A stretch of 64,000 nt of DNA from Metapseudomonas resinovorans DSM 21078 (lineage in GTDB: Bacteria; Pseudomonadota; Gammaproteobacteria; Pseudomonadales; Pseudomonadaceae): NCBI RefSeq assembly GCF_000423545.1, contig NZ_AUIE01000006.1:1-64000 (forward strand). Direction: 5' to 3'. The translations under genes were made by a program, and so were the position numbers. Shown in pieces: positions 35,948 to 45,624 of this stretch (positions are counted from its first letter, which is position 1; every line of letters begins with the position of its first letter). The notes under the pieces are model-generated. The model saw only the letters and a program-made list of their open reading frames with translations, did no database searches and was not told where the DNA came from.

Positions 35948-36292
35948 TCAGTGGTTGGTGCTGTCGCGCTGATCGCTGAGTTGTTGCAGGTAACGGCGTG
36001 AAAGGGCCAGGAAACGCGGTGTCGGCCCGATGTCCTCATAGAGCGGGTCGCCCTGTTCATCGGTAGCGACCACCTGGCTGCCCCTGACGTAGGGGAAGCT
36101 GGCTTCCAACTCTTCCAGGGCGGCGCCTACCAGTTCGCCGATCAGTTCCTCGACGCTGCGCTTGGGATACATCTCGGACAGCGCGGCAAGGCGTGCGGCG
36201 GACTCCAGGTCCAGGTGAATGCTGTACTCGCTGCGGGTCAGGCGACCCTTGGCGTTCTGCTCCCAATGGCGGGCTAGTTCTCGGATCTTCAT
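35948..36292 (-). CDS. Conserved small protein of unknown function
   Basis: A 114-residue soluble protein, mostly helical (HLDLESAARLAALSEMYPKRS, then EELIGELVGAALEELE). Some annotations of Pseudomonas relatives call it a pilin assembly protein; I recall this only vaguely and see no motif supporting it. The Met at 36292 follows GAGGTGTCT; the longer frame adds 26 low-complexity residues. It is convergent with cadR and divergent from ppc. Confidence 0.72.
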   Translation of the reverse strand: MKIRELARHWEQNAKGRLTRSEYSIHLDLESAARLAALSEMYPKRSVEELIGELVGAALEELEASFPYVRGSQVVATDEQGDPLYEDIGPTPRFLALSRRYLQQLSDQRDSTNH

Positions 36293-36494
36293 AGACACCT
36301 CATCCTTTACCCACGTGGTGGTGGGTGACTGCGAAGCACCGGGCGATCTCTGCCGCCCGGGAGTCGTCATTCGTGATGGCGGCTAATCTTCAGACTAGCT
36401 TGCCGACGCGCCTGGATACGCCGTTCGTCGCGCCCTTGTATCTGTATGGCGCGCTGGGCAATCTGGAGGCCGCATACAGAACGGAGAGACGGTA

Positions 36495-39131
36495 ATGGCC
36501 GAAATCGACGCGCGCCTGCGTGAGGATGTCCACCTGCTCGGTGAACTGCTCGGAGATACCATCCGCACCCAGCTGGGTAAGGCCTTTTTCGACAAGATCG
36601 AGCGTATCCGCAAGGGCGCCAAGGCTGCGCGCAAAGGCTCGGCCCAAGGTGAGCGCCAGCTCATCGAGACCCTCGACGGGCTTACAGACGATGAACTGCT
36701 TCCGGTGGCTCGTGCCTTCAACCAGTTCCTCAACCTGGCCAATATTGCCGAGCAGTACCACCGCATCCGCCGGCGCGGCCCGGATGAACCGCAACCTTTC
36801 GAAGATCGTGTGCTGGGCGACTTGCTGCAGCGCCTGCTCGCTGCCGGTCATGGCCCGGAACAGCTGGCCCGGCAGCTGGGGCGCCTGGATATCGAATTGG
36901 TGCTGACTGCCCATCCCACCGAGGTTGCCCGCCGAACGCTGATCCAGAAGTACGACGCCATGGCGGCGCAACTGGCCGTCCAGGACCACGCCGACTTGAG
37001 CGACGCCGAGCACGAGCGGACGCGCCTGCGCCTCCTGCGCCTGATTGCCGAGGCTTGGCACACCGAGGAGATCCGCCGCATCCGGCCGACACCGGTGGAC
37101 GAGGCGAAATGGGGCTTCGCAGTGATCGAGCATTCCCTGTGGCATGCATTACCCAATGTGCTTCGGCATGTCGACCAGGTGCTGCATGAGGCCACCGGGC
37201 TGCGTCTTCCACTGACTGCCGCGCCTCTGCGCTTCGCTTCCTGGATGGGCGGCGACCGCGACGGCAACCCCAATGTCACGGCCGCCATCAGCCGCCAGGT
37301 GCTGCTGCTGGCCCGCTGGATGGCAGCCGACCTCTATCTGCGTGACATCGACCATCTGGCCGCCGAGCTGTCCATGCAGCGGGCCAGCGATGAGCTGCGG
37401 GTGCGGGTGGGCGTTCATCCAGAACCCTATCGAGCGGTGCTCAAGCAATTGCGTGATCGCCTTCGCGCCACCCGCGCCTGGGCCGAAGCGGCTCTGGACA
37501 GGGATATACCACCGAGCGTCGACGTGCTTCATGAGAACAGCCAGCTGCTTGAGCCCCTGGAGCTTTGCTACCACTCGTTGCACAGCTGCGGCATGGGCGT
37601 TATCGCTGACGGCGCGCTGCTCGATTGCTTGCGTCGCGCGGCCACCTTCGGCCTGTTCCTGGTGCGCCTCGACATCCGTCAGGACGCCGGGCGTCACGCC
37701 GCCGCGCTGGATGAAATCACCGACTACCTGGGGCTGGGCAATTACGCCGAGTGGGATGAAGAGGACCGTCTGACGTTCCTCCAGCGCGAACTGGACAACC
37801 GACGTCCGTTGCTGCCATCGCACTACCGTCCTTCGGCCGACACCGCCGAAGTGCTCGCCACGTGCAGGGTGGCGGCCAATGCGCCGGCTGCGTCCCTCGG
37901 TTCCTACGTGATCTCCATGGCCGGGGCGCCTTCGGACGTGCTGGCGGTGCAACTGTTGCTCAAGGAAGCCGGGTTGCAACGGCCGATCCGCGTGGTGCCA
38001 CTCTTTGAAACCCTGGCTGACCTGGACAACGCCGGCCCGGCCATCGATCGCCTGCTGGGTCTGCCTGGCTACCGTGCGCGGCTGCATGGCCCGCAGGAGG
38101 TGATGATCGGCTACTCCGATTCGGCCAAGGATGCCGGGACCGTGGCGGCCGCCTGGGCCCAGTACCGCGCCCAGGAACGGCTGGTGGAGATATGCCGCGA
38201 ACATCAGGTGGAGTTGCTGCTGTTCCACGGTCGCGGTGGCACCGTGGGGCGCGGCGGTGGCCCTGCCCATGCAGCCATCCTGTCGCAACCGCCGGGTTCA
38301 GTCGCAGGGCGATTCCGTACCACCGAGCAGGGCGAGATGATCCGCTTCAAGTTCGGCCTGCCCGGTATCGCTGAGCAGAACTTGAACACCTACCTGGCCG
38401 CCGTGCTGGAGGCGACCCTGATGCCGCCGCCGGAGCCCGAGCCGGCTTGGCGTGCCGCCATGGACCGCCTGGCTGCCGATGGCGTGGCCGCCTACCGCGC
38501 GGTCGTGCGAGAGCATCCTCAGTTCGTCGAGTATTTCCGCCAGGCCACACCTGAGCAGGAGCTGGGCCGCCTCCCCCTGGGAAGCCGCCCGGCCAAGCGT
38601 CGCGCGGGTGGTGTGGAGAGCCTGCGAGCGATTCCGTGGATCTTCGCCTGGACCCAGACACGCCTGATGTTGCCGGCCTGGCTGGGCTGGGAGGCCGCCC
38701 TGGCCAACGCCCAGCAACGCGGCGAAACCGCATTGTTGGCGCGAATGCGTGAGCGCTGGCCGTTCTTCGCCACCCGAATCGACATGCTGGAAATGGTCCT
38801 GGCCAAGGCCGACGCCAATATCGCCGCCCTCTACGACGAGCGACTGGTGTCTGGGGAGCTGAAATCCCTGGGTGCGCAGTTGCGCGACCTATTGTCGCAG
38901 GCGTGCACGTCGGTACTGGCTCTGACCGGTCAGTCCGAGCTTCTGGCACAGAGCCCGGAGACCCGCGAAGCCATCAGTGTGCGCAATACCTACCTTGACC
39001 CTCTACACCTGCTTCAAACCGAGCTCCTGGCCCGTTCCAGGCGCTGTGAGCAACATGTCGAAGGCCCTCTGGAACAGGCCCTTCTGGTGAGTGTGGCGGG
39101 TATCGCAGCCGGGTTGCGCAACACCGGTTGA
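36495..39131 (+). CDS. ppc: Phosphoenolpyruvate carboxylase
   Basis: An 878-residue cytosolic enzyme adding bicarbonate to phosphoenolpyruvate to give oxaloacetate, feeding the TCA cycle. Catalytic and substrate motifs are present: [15 protein letters not shown] near residue 135 and [14 protein letters not shown] near 578. The C-terminal [16 protein letters not shown] and the final NTG are standard. Length is normal for bacterial PEPC, which is usually regulated by acetyl-CoA and aspartate. GGAGAG precedes the ATG. Confidence 0.97.
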   Translation: MAEIDARLREDVHLLGELLGDTIRTQLGKAFFDKIERIRKGAKAARKGSAQGERQLIETLDGLTDDELLPVARAFNQFLNLANIAEQYHRIRRRGPDEPQPFEDRVLGDLLQRLLAAGHGPEQLARQLGRLDIELVLTAHPTEVARRTLIQKYDAMAAQLAVQDHADLSDAEHERTRLRLLRLIAEAWHTEEIRRIRPTPVDEAKWGFAVIEHSLWHALPNVLRHVDQVLHEATGLRLPLTAAPLRFASWMGGDRDGNPNVTAAISRQVLLLARWMAADLYLRDIDHLAAELSMQRASDELRVRVGVHPEPYRAVLKQLRDRLRATRAWAEAALDRDIPPSVDVLHENSQLLEPLELCYHSLHSCGMGVIADGALLDCLRRAATFGLFLVRLDIRQDAGRHAAALDEITDYLGLGNYAEWDEEDRLTFLQRELDNRRPLLPSHYRPSADTAEVLATCRVAANAPAASLGSYVISMAGAPSDVLAVQLLLKEAGLQRPIRVVPLFETLADLDNAGPAIDRLLGLPGYRARLHGPQEVMIGYSDSAKDAGTVAAAWAQYRAQERLVEICREHQVELLLFHGRGGTVGRGGGPAHAAILSQPPGSVAGRFRTTEQGEMIRFKFGLPGIAEQNLNTYLAAVLEATLMPPPEPEPAWRAAMDRLAADGVAAYRAVVREHPQFVEYFRQATPEQELGRLPLGSRPAKRRAGGVESLRAIPWIFAWTQTRLMLPAWLGWEAALANAQQRGETALLARMRERWPFFATRIDMLEMVLAKADANIAALYDERLVSGELKSLGAQLRDLLSQACTSVLALTGQSELLAQSPETREAISVRNTYLDPLHLLQTELLARSRRCEQHVEGPLEQALLVSVAGIAAGLRNTG

Positions 39132-39232
39132 GGCGGTTCCAGCCCCTACTTCCGGCGTCTTGTGCGCTATAGGGGCGCTGTGTATCTTGAACGTCCTTTT
39201 GGCCCGACAGCGACGCCGAAAACCTATTCTGA

Positions 39233-39940
<708 letters not shown>

Positions 39941-39959
39941 GACGTAGCTCGTATCTGAC

Positions 39960-39983
39960 CAACGGCCCGCTTGCGGGCCGTTG
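39960..39983. terminator. Hairpin after adk
   Basis: CAACGGCCCGC-TT-GCGGGCCGTTG, an 11-bp perfect stem with a weak T-rich tail (GCGTTTATAAT). The tail overlaps the candidate tsaB promoter. Confidence 0.75.
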
Positions 39984-39988
39984 GCGTT

Positions 39989-39994
39989 TATAAT
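39989..39994 (+). promoter_or_regulatory. Candidate -10 box (TATAAT) for tsaB
   Basis: A consensus TATAAT lies 32 bases before the tsaB ATG. The -35 region would fall inside the adk terminator stem and is not a good match. Confidence 0.45.
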
Positions 39995-40026
39995 GCCCGC
40001 CTTTTTTCCTGCGTCTGGACTGATCG

Positions 40027-40707
40027 ATGACCACTCTGCTGGCCCTGGATACCGCCACCGAAGCCTGCTCCGTTGCCCTGTTGCATGACGGCAAGGTGCT
40101 CAGCCACTACGAGGTGATCCCGCGCCTGCACGCCCAGCGTCTGCTGCCGATGATCCAGACCCTGCTGGCCGAAGCCGGATTGCCGCTGGCGGCGCTGGAT
40201 GCCATCGCCTTCGGTCGCGGACCAGGGGCCTTCACCGGCGTGCGTATCGCCATCGGTGTCGTCCAGGGGCTGGCCTTTGCCCTGGATCGTCCAGTGCTGC
40301 CAGTTTCCGATCTGGCCGTGCTGGCTCAGCGTTCCCACCGTGAGCAGGGTGTCGATCAGGTGGCTGCGGCCATCGACGCGCGCATGGACGAGGTCTACTG
40401 GGGCTGCTATCGCCTGGAGGCCGGAGAAATGCGCCTGGCTGGCGCGGAAGCCGTGCTGCCGCCGGAAAAGGCCCAGCTGCCGCGCGACGCCAGTGGTGAC
40501 TGGTACGGCGCGGGCACCGGCTGGGGCACCTTTGCCGCGCGGATTCCGGTTCTGGTCAGCGGTCAGTCACCCGCCTTGTTGCCCCATGCCGAAGACCTGC
40601 TGACCTTGGCCCGCTTCGCTTGGGCGCGGGGTGAAGGCCTGCCCGCCGATCAGGCGCAGCCGGTCTATCTGCGCGACAACGTCGCCACGCCCAAGGCGCC
40701 GCGCTAG
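40027..40707 (+). CDS. tsaB: tRNA threonylcarbamoyladenosine biosynthesis protein TsaB
   Basis: A 226-residue ASKHA-fold protein that, with TsaD and TsaE, transfers threonylcarbamoyl to A37 of ANN-decoding tRNAs. The start LLALDTATEACSVAL and the GRGPGAFTGVRIAIGVVQGL block are diagnostic. Length is typical. It follows adk across a terminator and probably has its own promoter. Confidence 0.94.
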   Translation: MTTLLALDTATEACSVALLHDGKVLSHYEVIPRLHAQRLLPMIQTLLAEAGLPLAALDAIAFGRGPGAFTGVRIAIGVVQGLAFALDRPVLPVSDLAVLAQRSHREQGVDQVAAAIDARMDEVYWGCYRLEAGEMRLAGAEAVLPPEKAQLPRDASGDWYGAGTGWGTFAARIPVLVSGQSPALLPHAEDLLTLARFAWARGEGLPADQAQPVYLRDNVATPKAPR

Positions 40708-40811
40708 AATTGAGCCTGTCGGCCCTCCGTCCCGGATTGCCAACGCCGGGGCGGGTGGCTAGAGTCCACCGGCACTCATTTCGAAACGCCAGCACTGCCG
40801 AGCAGTAACCG

Positions 40812-41156
40812 ATGCGCATCGATGGCTTCACCTCTTCCTATCCGCTGGAGCGCAGCCCCCGTCAGGGCAGCGCGGTCACGCCTTTCCGCGAGATCCAGCG
40901 TGAAGCGGAGGCCCGTCGCGAGCAGCCGAGCACACCGTCTTCTACCCAAGGCTACGAGCAGACCGCCCAGCCCCGTCGTGTCCAGGCCAGCAATAGCTCC
41001 GGCGACAGCCTGCCGCTGCGTCCGCAGGACCTGATCCAACAGCAGCGCACTCTCAGCAACCGTGCTGCGCAGGCCATCGCCAGCTACAGCGCCACCGCCA
41101 GTTTCGCCGCCGACTACGACGCCCCCGAGGTGCTCGGGCTCGACCTCTACGCCTGA
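40812..41156 (+). CDS. Conserved hypothetical protein
   Basis: A 114-residue protein rich in Ser, Gln, Pro and Arg, probably largely disordered (residues 15-80). A short helical C-terminus is followed by the acidic end FAADYDAPEVLGLDLYA. No signal peptide, membrane helix or known motif. Its stop overlaps the start of the DUF72 gene by one base (TGATG), so the two are translationally linked. Confidence 0.65.
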   Translation: MRIDGFTSSYPLERSPRQGSAVTPFREIQREAEARREQPSTPSSTQGYEQTAQPRRVQASNSSGDSLPLRPQDLIQQQRTLSNRAAQAIASYSATASFAADYDAPEVLGLDLYA

Positions 41157-42010
41157 TGTTGCCTTACCACCTGGGCTGCCCGTCGTGGAACGAGCCGGCC
41201 TGGCGCGGCAGCTTCTATCCCACCGACCTGCGCCCCGCCGACACCCTGGGGCATTACTGCCAGGTGTTCAACGCCGTGGAGGGCAACACGACCTTCTACG
41301 CGCGGCCTTCCGCCGACACTTTGCAGCGCTGGGCGCAGACCATGCCGGAGCAGTTCCGCTTCTGCGCCAAGATGCCTCGGGACATCAGTCATGAAGGTGA
41401 TCTGCGCGACCAGTTCGCCGCCACTGACACTTTCCTCCAGCTCCTTTCGCCACTGGGCCCGCGCCTCATGCCGCTCTGGCTTCAGCTGCCAGCGGCTTTC
41501 GGACCCGCACGCCTGGGGGAGCTGGCGGCCTGGCTTGATGAATTCAGTCACCACCCCATTGCCGTGGAGGTACGCAACCCGGCGTTCTTCGACAAAGGCG
41601 ACGCCGAGCGTATGCTCAATCGCCTGCTGCATGAACGCGGCGTGGAGCGTATCTGCCTGGACTCGCGGGCCTTGTTCAGCGTCCGTTCCCAGGACCCGGC
41701 GGTACTCCATGCGCAGGCGAAGAAGCCGCGGGTACCCGTGCGGCCCACGGCCTTCAGTACCCGTCCACAAGTGCGCTTCATCGGCGGGCCGGACCTGGAC
41801 GCCAACCAGCCGTTCCTCGAGCCCTGGCTGGACAAGGTCGCCGGCTGGATCGAACAGGGCCTCACGCCCAACGTCTTCCTGCACACTCCGGACAATCATC
41901 TTGCTGCAGCCCAGGCCCTGCGCTTCCATGCCGCCCTGTGCAAGCGCCTGCCCGGACTGCCGGCCCTGGTGCTGCCGCAACCGCCGGCCGAACAACTCGG
42001 CCTCCTCTGA
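41156..42010 (+). CDS. DUF72 family protein (YecE-like)
   Basis: A 284-residue TIM-barrel protein of the DUF72 family. The start LPYHLGCPSWNEPAWRGSFY, the block VEGNTTFYARPSADTLQRWA and the conserved ending typical of YecE relatives are present. Biochemical function is unknown; the barrel resembles sugar- or nuclease-type scaffolds. It is coupled to the upstream hypothetical gene. Confidence 0.88.
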   Translation: MLPYHLGCPSWNEPAWRGSFYPTDLRPADTLGHYCQVFNAVEGNTTFYARPSADTLQRWAQTMPEQFRFCAKMPRDISHEGDLRDQFAATDTFLQLLSPLGPRLMPLWLQLPAAFGPARLGELAAWLDEFSHHPIAVEVRNPAFFDKGDAERMLNRLLHERGVERICLDSRALFSVRSQDPAVLHAQAKKPRVPVRPTAFSTRPQVRFIGGPDLDANQPFLEPWLDKVAGWIEQGLTPNVFLHTPDNHLAAAQALRFHAALCKRLPGLPALVLPQPPAEQLGLL

Positions 42011-42057
42011 GCCTTGGGCTAGGCTATCGGCTTCTGCCTATGACTCCGGAGCCTGCC

Positions 42058-42885
42058 ATGACCACCCAAGCGCAACGCGGTGAAGCCTTCGCCGCTCTGC
42101 ACCGCGCTCCCGGCCTGTTCGTCCTGCCCAATCCCTGGGATGCCGGTTCGGCGAAGATGCTCGCCCATCTGGGGTTCGCCGCCCTGGCCACCACCAGCGC
42201 CGGCCTGGCATTTGCCCTCGGCCGGCGTGATGCGGAGGGCAATGTCAGCCGGGACGAAGCCCTGGCGAATGCCCGCGCCATAGTCGAGGCCACGCCCCTG
42301 CCGGTGGCGGCGGACCTGGAGAATGGCTATGGCGATCGTCCTGAAGACTGCGCCGCGACCATTCGTGCGGCTGCTTCAGTCGGGTTGGTGGGCGGCTCGA
42401 TCGAAGATGCCAGCGGTCGCAGTGACGATCCCATCTACCCGCTGGAGTTGGCGGTCGAGCGCATTCGCGCCGCAGTGGAGTCCGCCCATCGCCTTGGATT
42501 CCCCTTCACCCTGGCGGCCAGGGCGGAGAACTACCTCCACGGCCGTCCTGACCTGGACGACACCCTGCGTCGCCTGGTGGCTTATGCCGAGGCGGGGGCT
42601 GACGTGCTTTATGCACCGGGCTTGACCACTCGCCAACAGATCCATGAAGTGGTGCATGCCGTGGCGCCACGGCCGGTGAATGTGCTGGTGGGGTCACCTG
42701 GCCTGAAGCTGAGCCTGGAGGAACTGGCCGAACTTGGGGTCAAGCGGGTGAGCGTAGGTTCCAATCTGGCGCGGGTGGCCTACGGGGCGTTTTTCCGTGC
42801 CGCCGAAGAACTGCACCAGGGCAACCTGGCGGCAATGGAGCAAGCCATTCCGTTCGATCGCATCAACGACCTGTTCCGGCCCTGA
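42058..42885 (+). CDS. Isocitrate lyase/PEP mutase family enzyme
   Basis: A 275-residue PEP mutase/ICL-fold enzyme, probably a carbon-carbon or C-P lyase type. Mg2+-binding DLENGYGD starts near residue 86, followed by SIEDASG. The core starts FVLPNPWDAGSAKMLAHLGF. It lacks the cysteine-containing KKCGH loop of true isocitrate lyase, so a 2-oxoacid or phosphonate substrate is likelier. CCGGAGCCTGCC precedes the ATG at 42058; an in-frame Met at 42040 is less likely. Confidence 0.85.
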   Translation: MTTQAQRGEAFAALHRAPGLFVLPNPWDAGSAKMLAHLGFAALATTSAGLAFALGRRDAEGNVSRDEALANARAIVEATPLPVAADLENGYGDRPEDCAATIRAAASVGLVGGSIEDASGRSDDPIYPLELAVERIRAAVESAHRLGFPFTLAARAENYLHGRPDLDDTLRRLVAYAEAGADVLYAPGLTTRQQIHEVVHAVAPRPVNVLVGSPGLKLSLEELAELGVKRVSVGSNLARVAYGAFFRAAEELHQGNLAAMEQAIPFDRINDLFRP

Positions 42886-42975
42886 GCCGAGGCTCCTCTC
42901 CCGCTTGGGCGGATGGGGACGCTGGCTGCCGGCTCTGGCAGAATGCGCGGGTTTTCCGGTCAGGCGTGTAGGTCC

Positions 42976-43749
42976 ATGAGTGAAGATTCCGTCAGGGTAA
43001 GGGCAGAAGCCCTTGAACCGGCCTATGCCGAAGCGCTTGAGACCTGGGCTGCGCGCCTGGGGCTGGTGCGGGAAGGCGAGGCAGATTTCGCCCTTCAGCT
43101 CGGTGGTGACGGTCTGCAACTGCTGCAGCTGGGGCCGGATTCGCCAGGCCCGGTGCGGGTGGATTTCGTCGAAGGAGCGGCAGCGCACCGGCGCAAATTC
43201 GGGGGTGGCAGTGGGCAGATGATCGCCAAGGCCGTTGGCGTGCAGCCGGGTATTCGGCCGAAGGTGCTGGACGCCACCGCGGGCCTGGGCCGCGATGCTT
43301 TCGTCCTGGCCACCCTGGGCTGCGAGATGACCCTGATCGAGCGCCAGCCGTTGATCGGCGCGCTGCTGGAAGACGGTCTGGCCCGCGCCGGACGGGACCT
43401 GGAGACAGCCGCCATCGTCGCGCGCATGCGCCTGCTGCAGGGCAACGCCATCGAGTTGATGCGGGGGTGGCAGGGGGAGGCGCCCCAGGTGATCTATCTG
43501 GACCCGATGTTCCCGCACCGCGACAAGAGCGCCCTGGTAAAAAAGGAAATGCGCCTGTTCCGTCCGCTGGTGGGCGATGACCAGGATGCGCCGGCGCTGC
43601 TAGAGGCCGCCCTGGCCCTGGCCAGCCACCGAGTGGTGGTGAAGCGCCCACGCAAGGCGCCGATCATCGAGGGCGCCAAGCCGAGCTATGCGCTGGAGGG
43701 TAAATCCAGCCGCTACGACATCTATCCGAAGAAAAAGCTCGAAGCCTGA
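42976..43749 (+). CDS. rsmJ: 16S rRNA (guanine-N2)-methyltransferase RsmJ
   Basis: A 257-residue SAM-dependent enzyme that methylates G1516 of 16S rRNA. The SAM site is [19 protein letters not shown], and the catalytic-loop equivalent is [20 protein letters not shown], both diagnostic of RsmJ (YhiQ). The ATG at 42976 has a short AGG upstream; the 21 extra residues of the longer frame are not family-like. It is convergent with the TetR gene. Confidence 0.94.
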   Translation: MSEDSVRVRAEALEPAYAEALETWAARLGLVREGEADFALQLGGDGLQLLQLGPDSPGPVRVDFVEGAAAHRRKFGGGSGQMIAKAVGVQPGIRPKVLDATAGLGRDAFVLATLGCEMTLIERQPLIGALLEDGLARAGRDLETAAIVARMRLLQGNAIELMRGWQGEAPQVIYLDPMFPHRDKSALVKKEMRLFRPLVGDDQDAPALLEAALALASHRVVVKRPRKAPIIEGAKPSYALEGKSSRYDIYPKKKLEA

Positions 43750-43786
43750 GGCCAGCCAACGGCCTCGAAGTTCCGTGCCATTTCCG

Positions 43787-44422
43787 TCAGGGCCGGTAGG
43801 CCCTGATGAACAGCTCGACCACTTCCCGTACGTGCAACTCGGCCTCTTCCCCCTCCAGCGCCGCCGCGCAGCCGATCAGCAGGCGGAAGTTGTGCCCGCC
43901 CTTGATCAGGCAGAAGAAGTGCTCCGCGGCGTTCTGTGGATGGTCGATGCGCAGTTTGCCGGCCTCGTTGGCGTGGGCCAGCAGCCCGGTCATCTCCTGC
44001 AGGATCTGCAGCGGTCCCGCCTCGTAGAACATCCGTGACAGCTTCGGATCCTGGTTGGCCATGGCCACCATCACCCGGTGCAGCTCGAGGGATTCGCGGC
44101 TGTTGATCAACTGATGGAAGCTGCGGCCGATGTTCAGCAGCACGCTCTCGATGCTGGCGTCGGCCGGTAGCTCGAACAGCAGCTCTGGCAGCTGCTCCTC
44201 ACATTTGGCCTTCACCGCGGCGGAGAACAGCCTCTCCTTGTCCGTGAAGTGGCTATACACGGTCAACTTGGACACGCCGGCCTCGGCGGCGATGGCGTCC
44301 ATGCTGCTGCCGTCGTAGCCGTTCCTTAGGAAAAGATTCTTCGCGGCTTCGAGAATGGCCTTTCTCTTTACCGGATCTTTCGGACGGCCTGGGCCGTTGG
44401 TTGGAAATGAATTGTCTGACAT
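43787..44422 (-). CDS. mexL: TetR family repressor (MexL-like)
   Basis: A 211-residue TetR regulator with a conserved N-terminal helix-turn-helix (AILEAAKNLFLRNGYDGSSM, then VSKLTVYSHFTDKERLFSAA). It is divergent from the RND adaptor gene across 92 bases, and rsmJ sits on its other side. That order matches, from memory, the mexL-mexJK locus of P. aeruginosa, where MexL represses the pump. The ligand is unknown. The symbol rests on homology plus order. Confidence 0.8.
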   Translation of the reverse strand: MSDNSFPTNGPGRPKDPVKRKAILEAAKNLFLRNGYDGSSMDAIAAEAGVSKLTVYSHFTDKERLFSAAVKAKCEEQLPELLFELPADASIESVLLNIGRSFHQLINSRESLELHRVMVAMANQDPKLSRMFYEAGPLQILQEMTGLLAHANEAGKLRIDHPQNAAEHFFCLIKGGHNFRLLIGCAAALEGEEAELHVREVVELFIRAYRP

Positions 44423-44427
44423 TTCTT

Positions 44428-44478
44428 TATAAATACTGGACTGGTGAGTTTGCTATTTTTACTATACCCAGCAGTATA
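44428..44478. promoter_or_regulatory. AT-rich divergent control region with dyad
   Basis: Between the TetR and adaptor starts lies TATAC-CCAGCA-GTATA (44463-44478), plus a TATAAATA copy at 44428-44435. The region is much more AT-rich than its surroundings. It is the likely repressor operator and overlapping promoters. Confidence 0.55.
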
Positions 44479-44514
44479 AATATTCCAGCTGTTCTTCGCG
44501 AAAGGTCATTCATC

Positions 44515-45618
44515 ATGTTTCGCCATGCCTTGCCCCTCGCTCTGCCCCTTTCCCTCTCTCTTCTGATCGCGGCCTGCGGCAATGGGGAGCCTGTTCAACA
44601 GGTGGTTCGTCCGGCCATGGTGGTGCAGCCCGAACCGGCGGCAGATGCGGTGGATACCTTCCCGGGCGAAGTGCGTTCGCGCTATGAGCCGGAATTGGCC
44701 TTCCGCATCGGTGGAAAGATTGCCAAGCGCCTGGTGGAAGTGGGCCAGCGGGTGAAGAAGGATCAGGCCCTGGCCGAGCTGGACCCACAGGACGTGCGCC
44801 TGCAACTGGAGGCTAGCCGGGCCCAGGTGGCTGCGGCTGAGGCCAACCTCACGCTGGTGCGCGCCGAGCGTGATCGCTACCGCACCCTCTTGGATCGCCA
44901 GATGATCAGTCGCTCCCAGTACGACAACGTGGAAAACACCTTCCGCGCCGGCGAGGCGCGGGTGAAGCAGATCAAGGCCGAGCACAACGTCGCCAGCAAC
45001 CAGGCGGCCTACACCGTGCTGCGTGCTTCCCGGGATGGCGTGATCGCCGCCCGTCGCGCGGAAGTCGGACAGGTGGTGGCCGCCGGCCAGACCGTCTTCA
45101 CCCTGGCCGTCGATGGTGAACGCGAAGTCCTGATCAGCCTGCCGGAACACGCGATCGACCGTTTCAAGGTTGGCCAGGATGTGGCGGTTGAGCTCTGGTC
45201 GCTGCCCGGTCAGCGTTTCCCGGCACGCATCCGTGAACTGGCACCGGCCGCTGATTCGCAGTCCCGTACTTTCGCTGCACGGGTCGCCTTCGCCGACAAC
45301 AAGGTCCCGGCGGAACTGGGCCAGAGCGCTCGCGTGTTCATCCGCAGCAACGGCGCGGTGCCGCTTTCCGTACCGCTGTCGGCACTGACTGCCGAAGCGG
45401 GCCAGCCCTATGTCTGGGTGGTCGATCCCAAGGACTCCACGCTGAAGCGTCGCCTGGTGCGCGTCGGTCCCTATGGCGAAGACCGCGTGCCCGTGCTCGA
45501 AGGCCTGCAACCCGATGACTGGGTGGTGGCAGCCGGCGTGCAGGTGCTGCGCGAAGGCCAGCAGGTGCGGCCGGTGGACCGCGCCAACCGTTCGGTGAAG
45601 CTGTTGGCCAAGGAGTAA
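44515..45618 (+). CDS. mexJ: RND efflux periplasmic adaptor (MexJ-like)
   Basis: A 367-residue membrane-fusion lipoprotein; the lipobox LIAAC sets the cysteine at residue 21. Lipoyl halves flank a short helical hairpin (residues 90-160; QMISRSQYDNVENTFRAGE), with beta-barrel and membrane-proximal domains after them. Length equals that remembered for MexJ. Start 44515 is the first Met giving a proper signal peptide; the longer frame enters the operator. It ends 6 bases before the transporter gene. Confidence 0.88.
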   Translation: MFRHALPLALPLSLSLLIAACGNGEPVQQVVRPAMVVQPEPAADAVDTFPGEVRSRYEPELAFRIGGKIAKRLVEVGQRVKKDQALAELDPQDVRLQLEASRAQVAAAEANLTLVRAERDRYRTLLDRQMISRSQYDNVENTFRAGEARVKQIKAEHNVASNQAAYTVLRASRDGVIAARRAEVGQVVAAGQTVFTLAVDGEREVLISLPEHAIDRFKVGQDVAVELWSLPGQRFPARIRELAPAADSQSRTFAARVAFADNKVPAELGQSARVFIRSNGAVPLSVPLSALTAEAGQPYVWVVDPKDSTLKRRLVRVGPYGEDRVPVLEGLQPDDWVVAAGVQVLREGQQVRPVDRANRSVKLLAKE

Positions 45619-45624
45619 GGCGCC

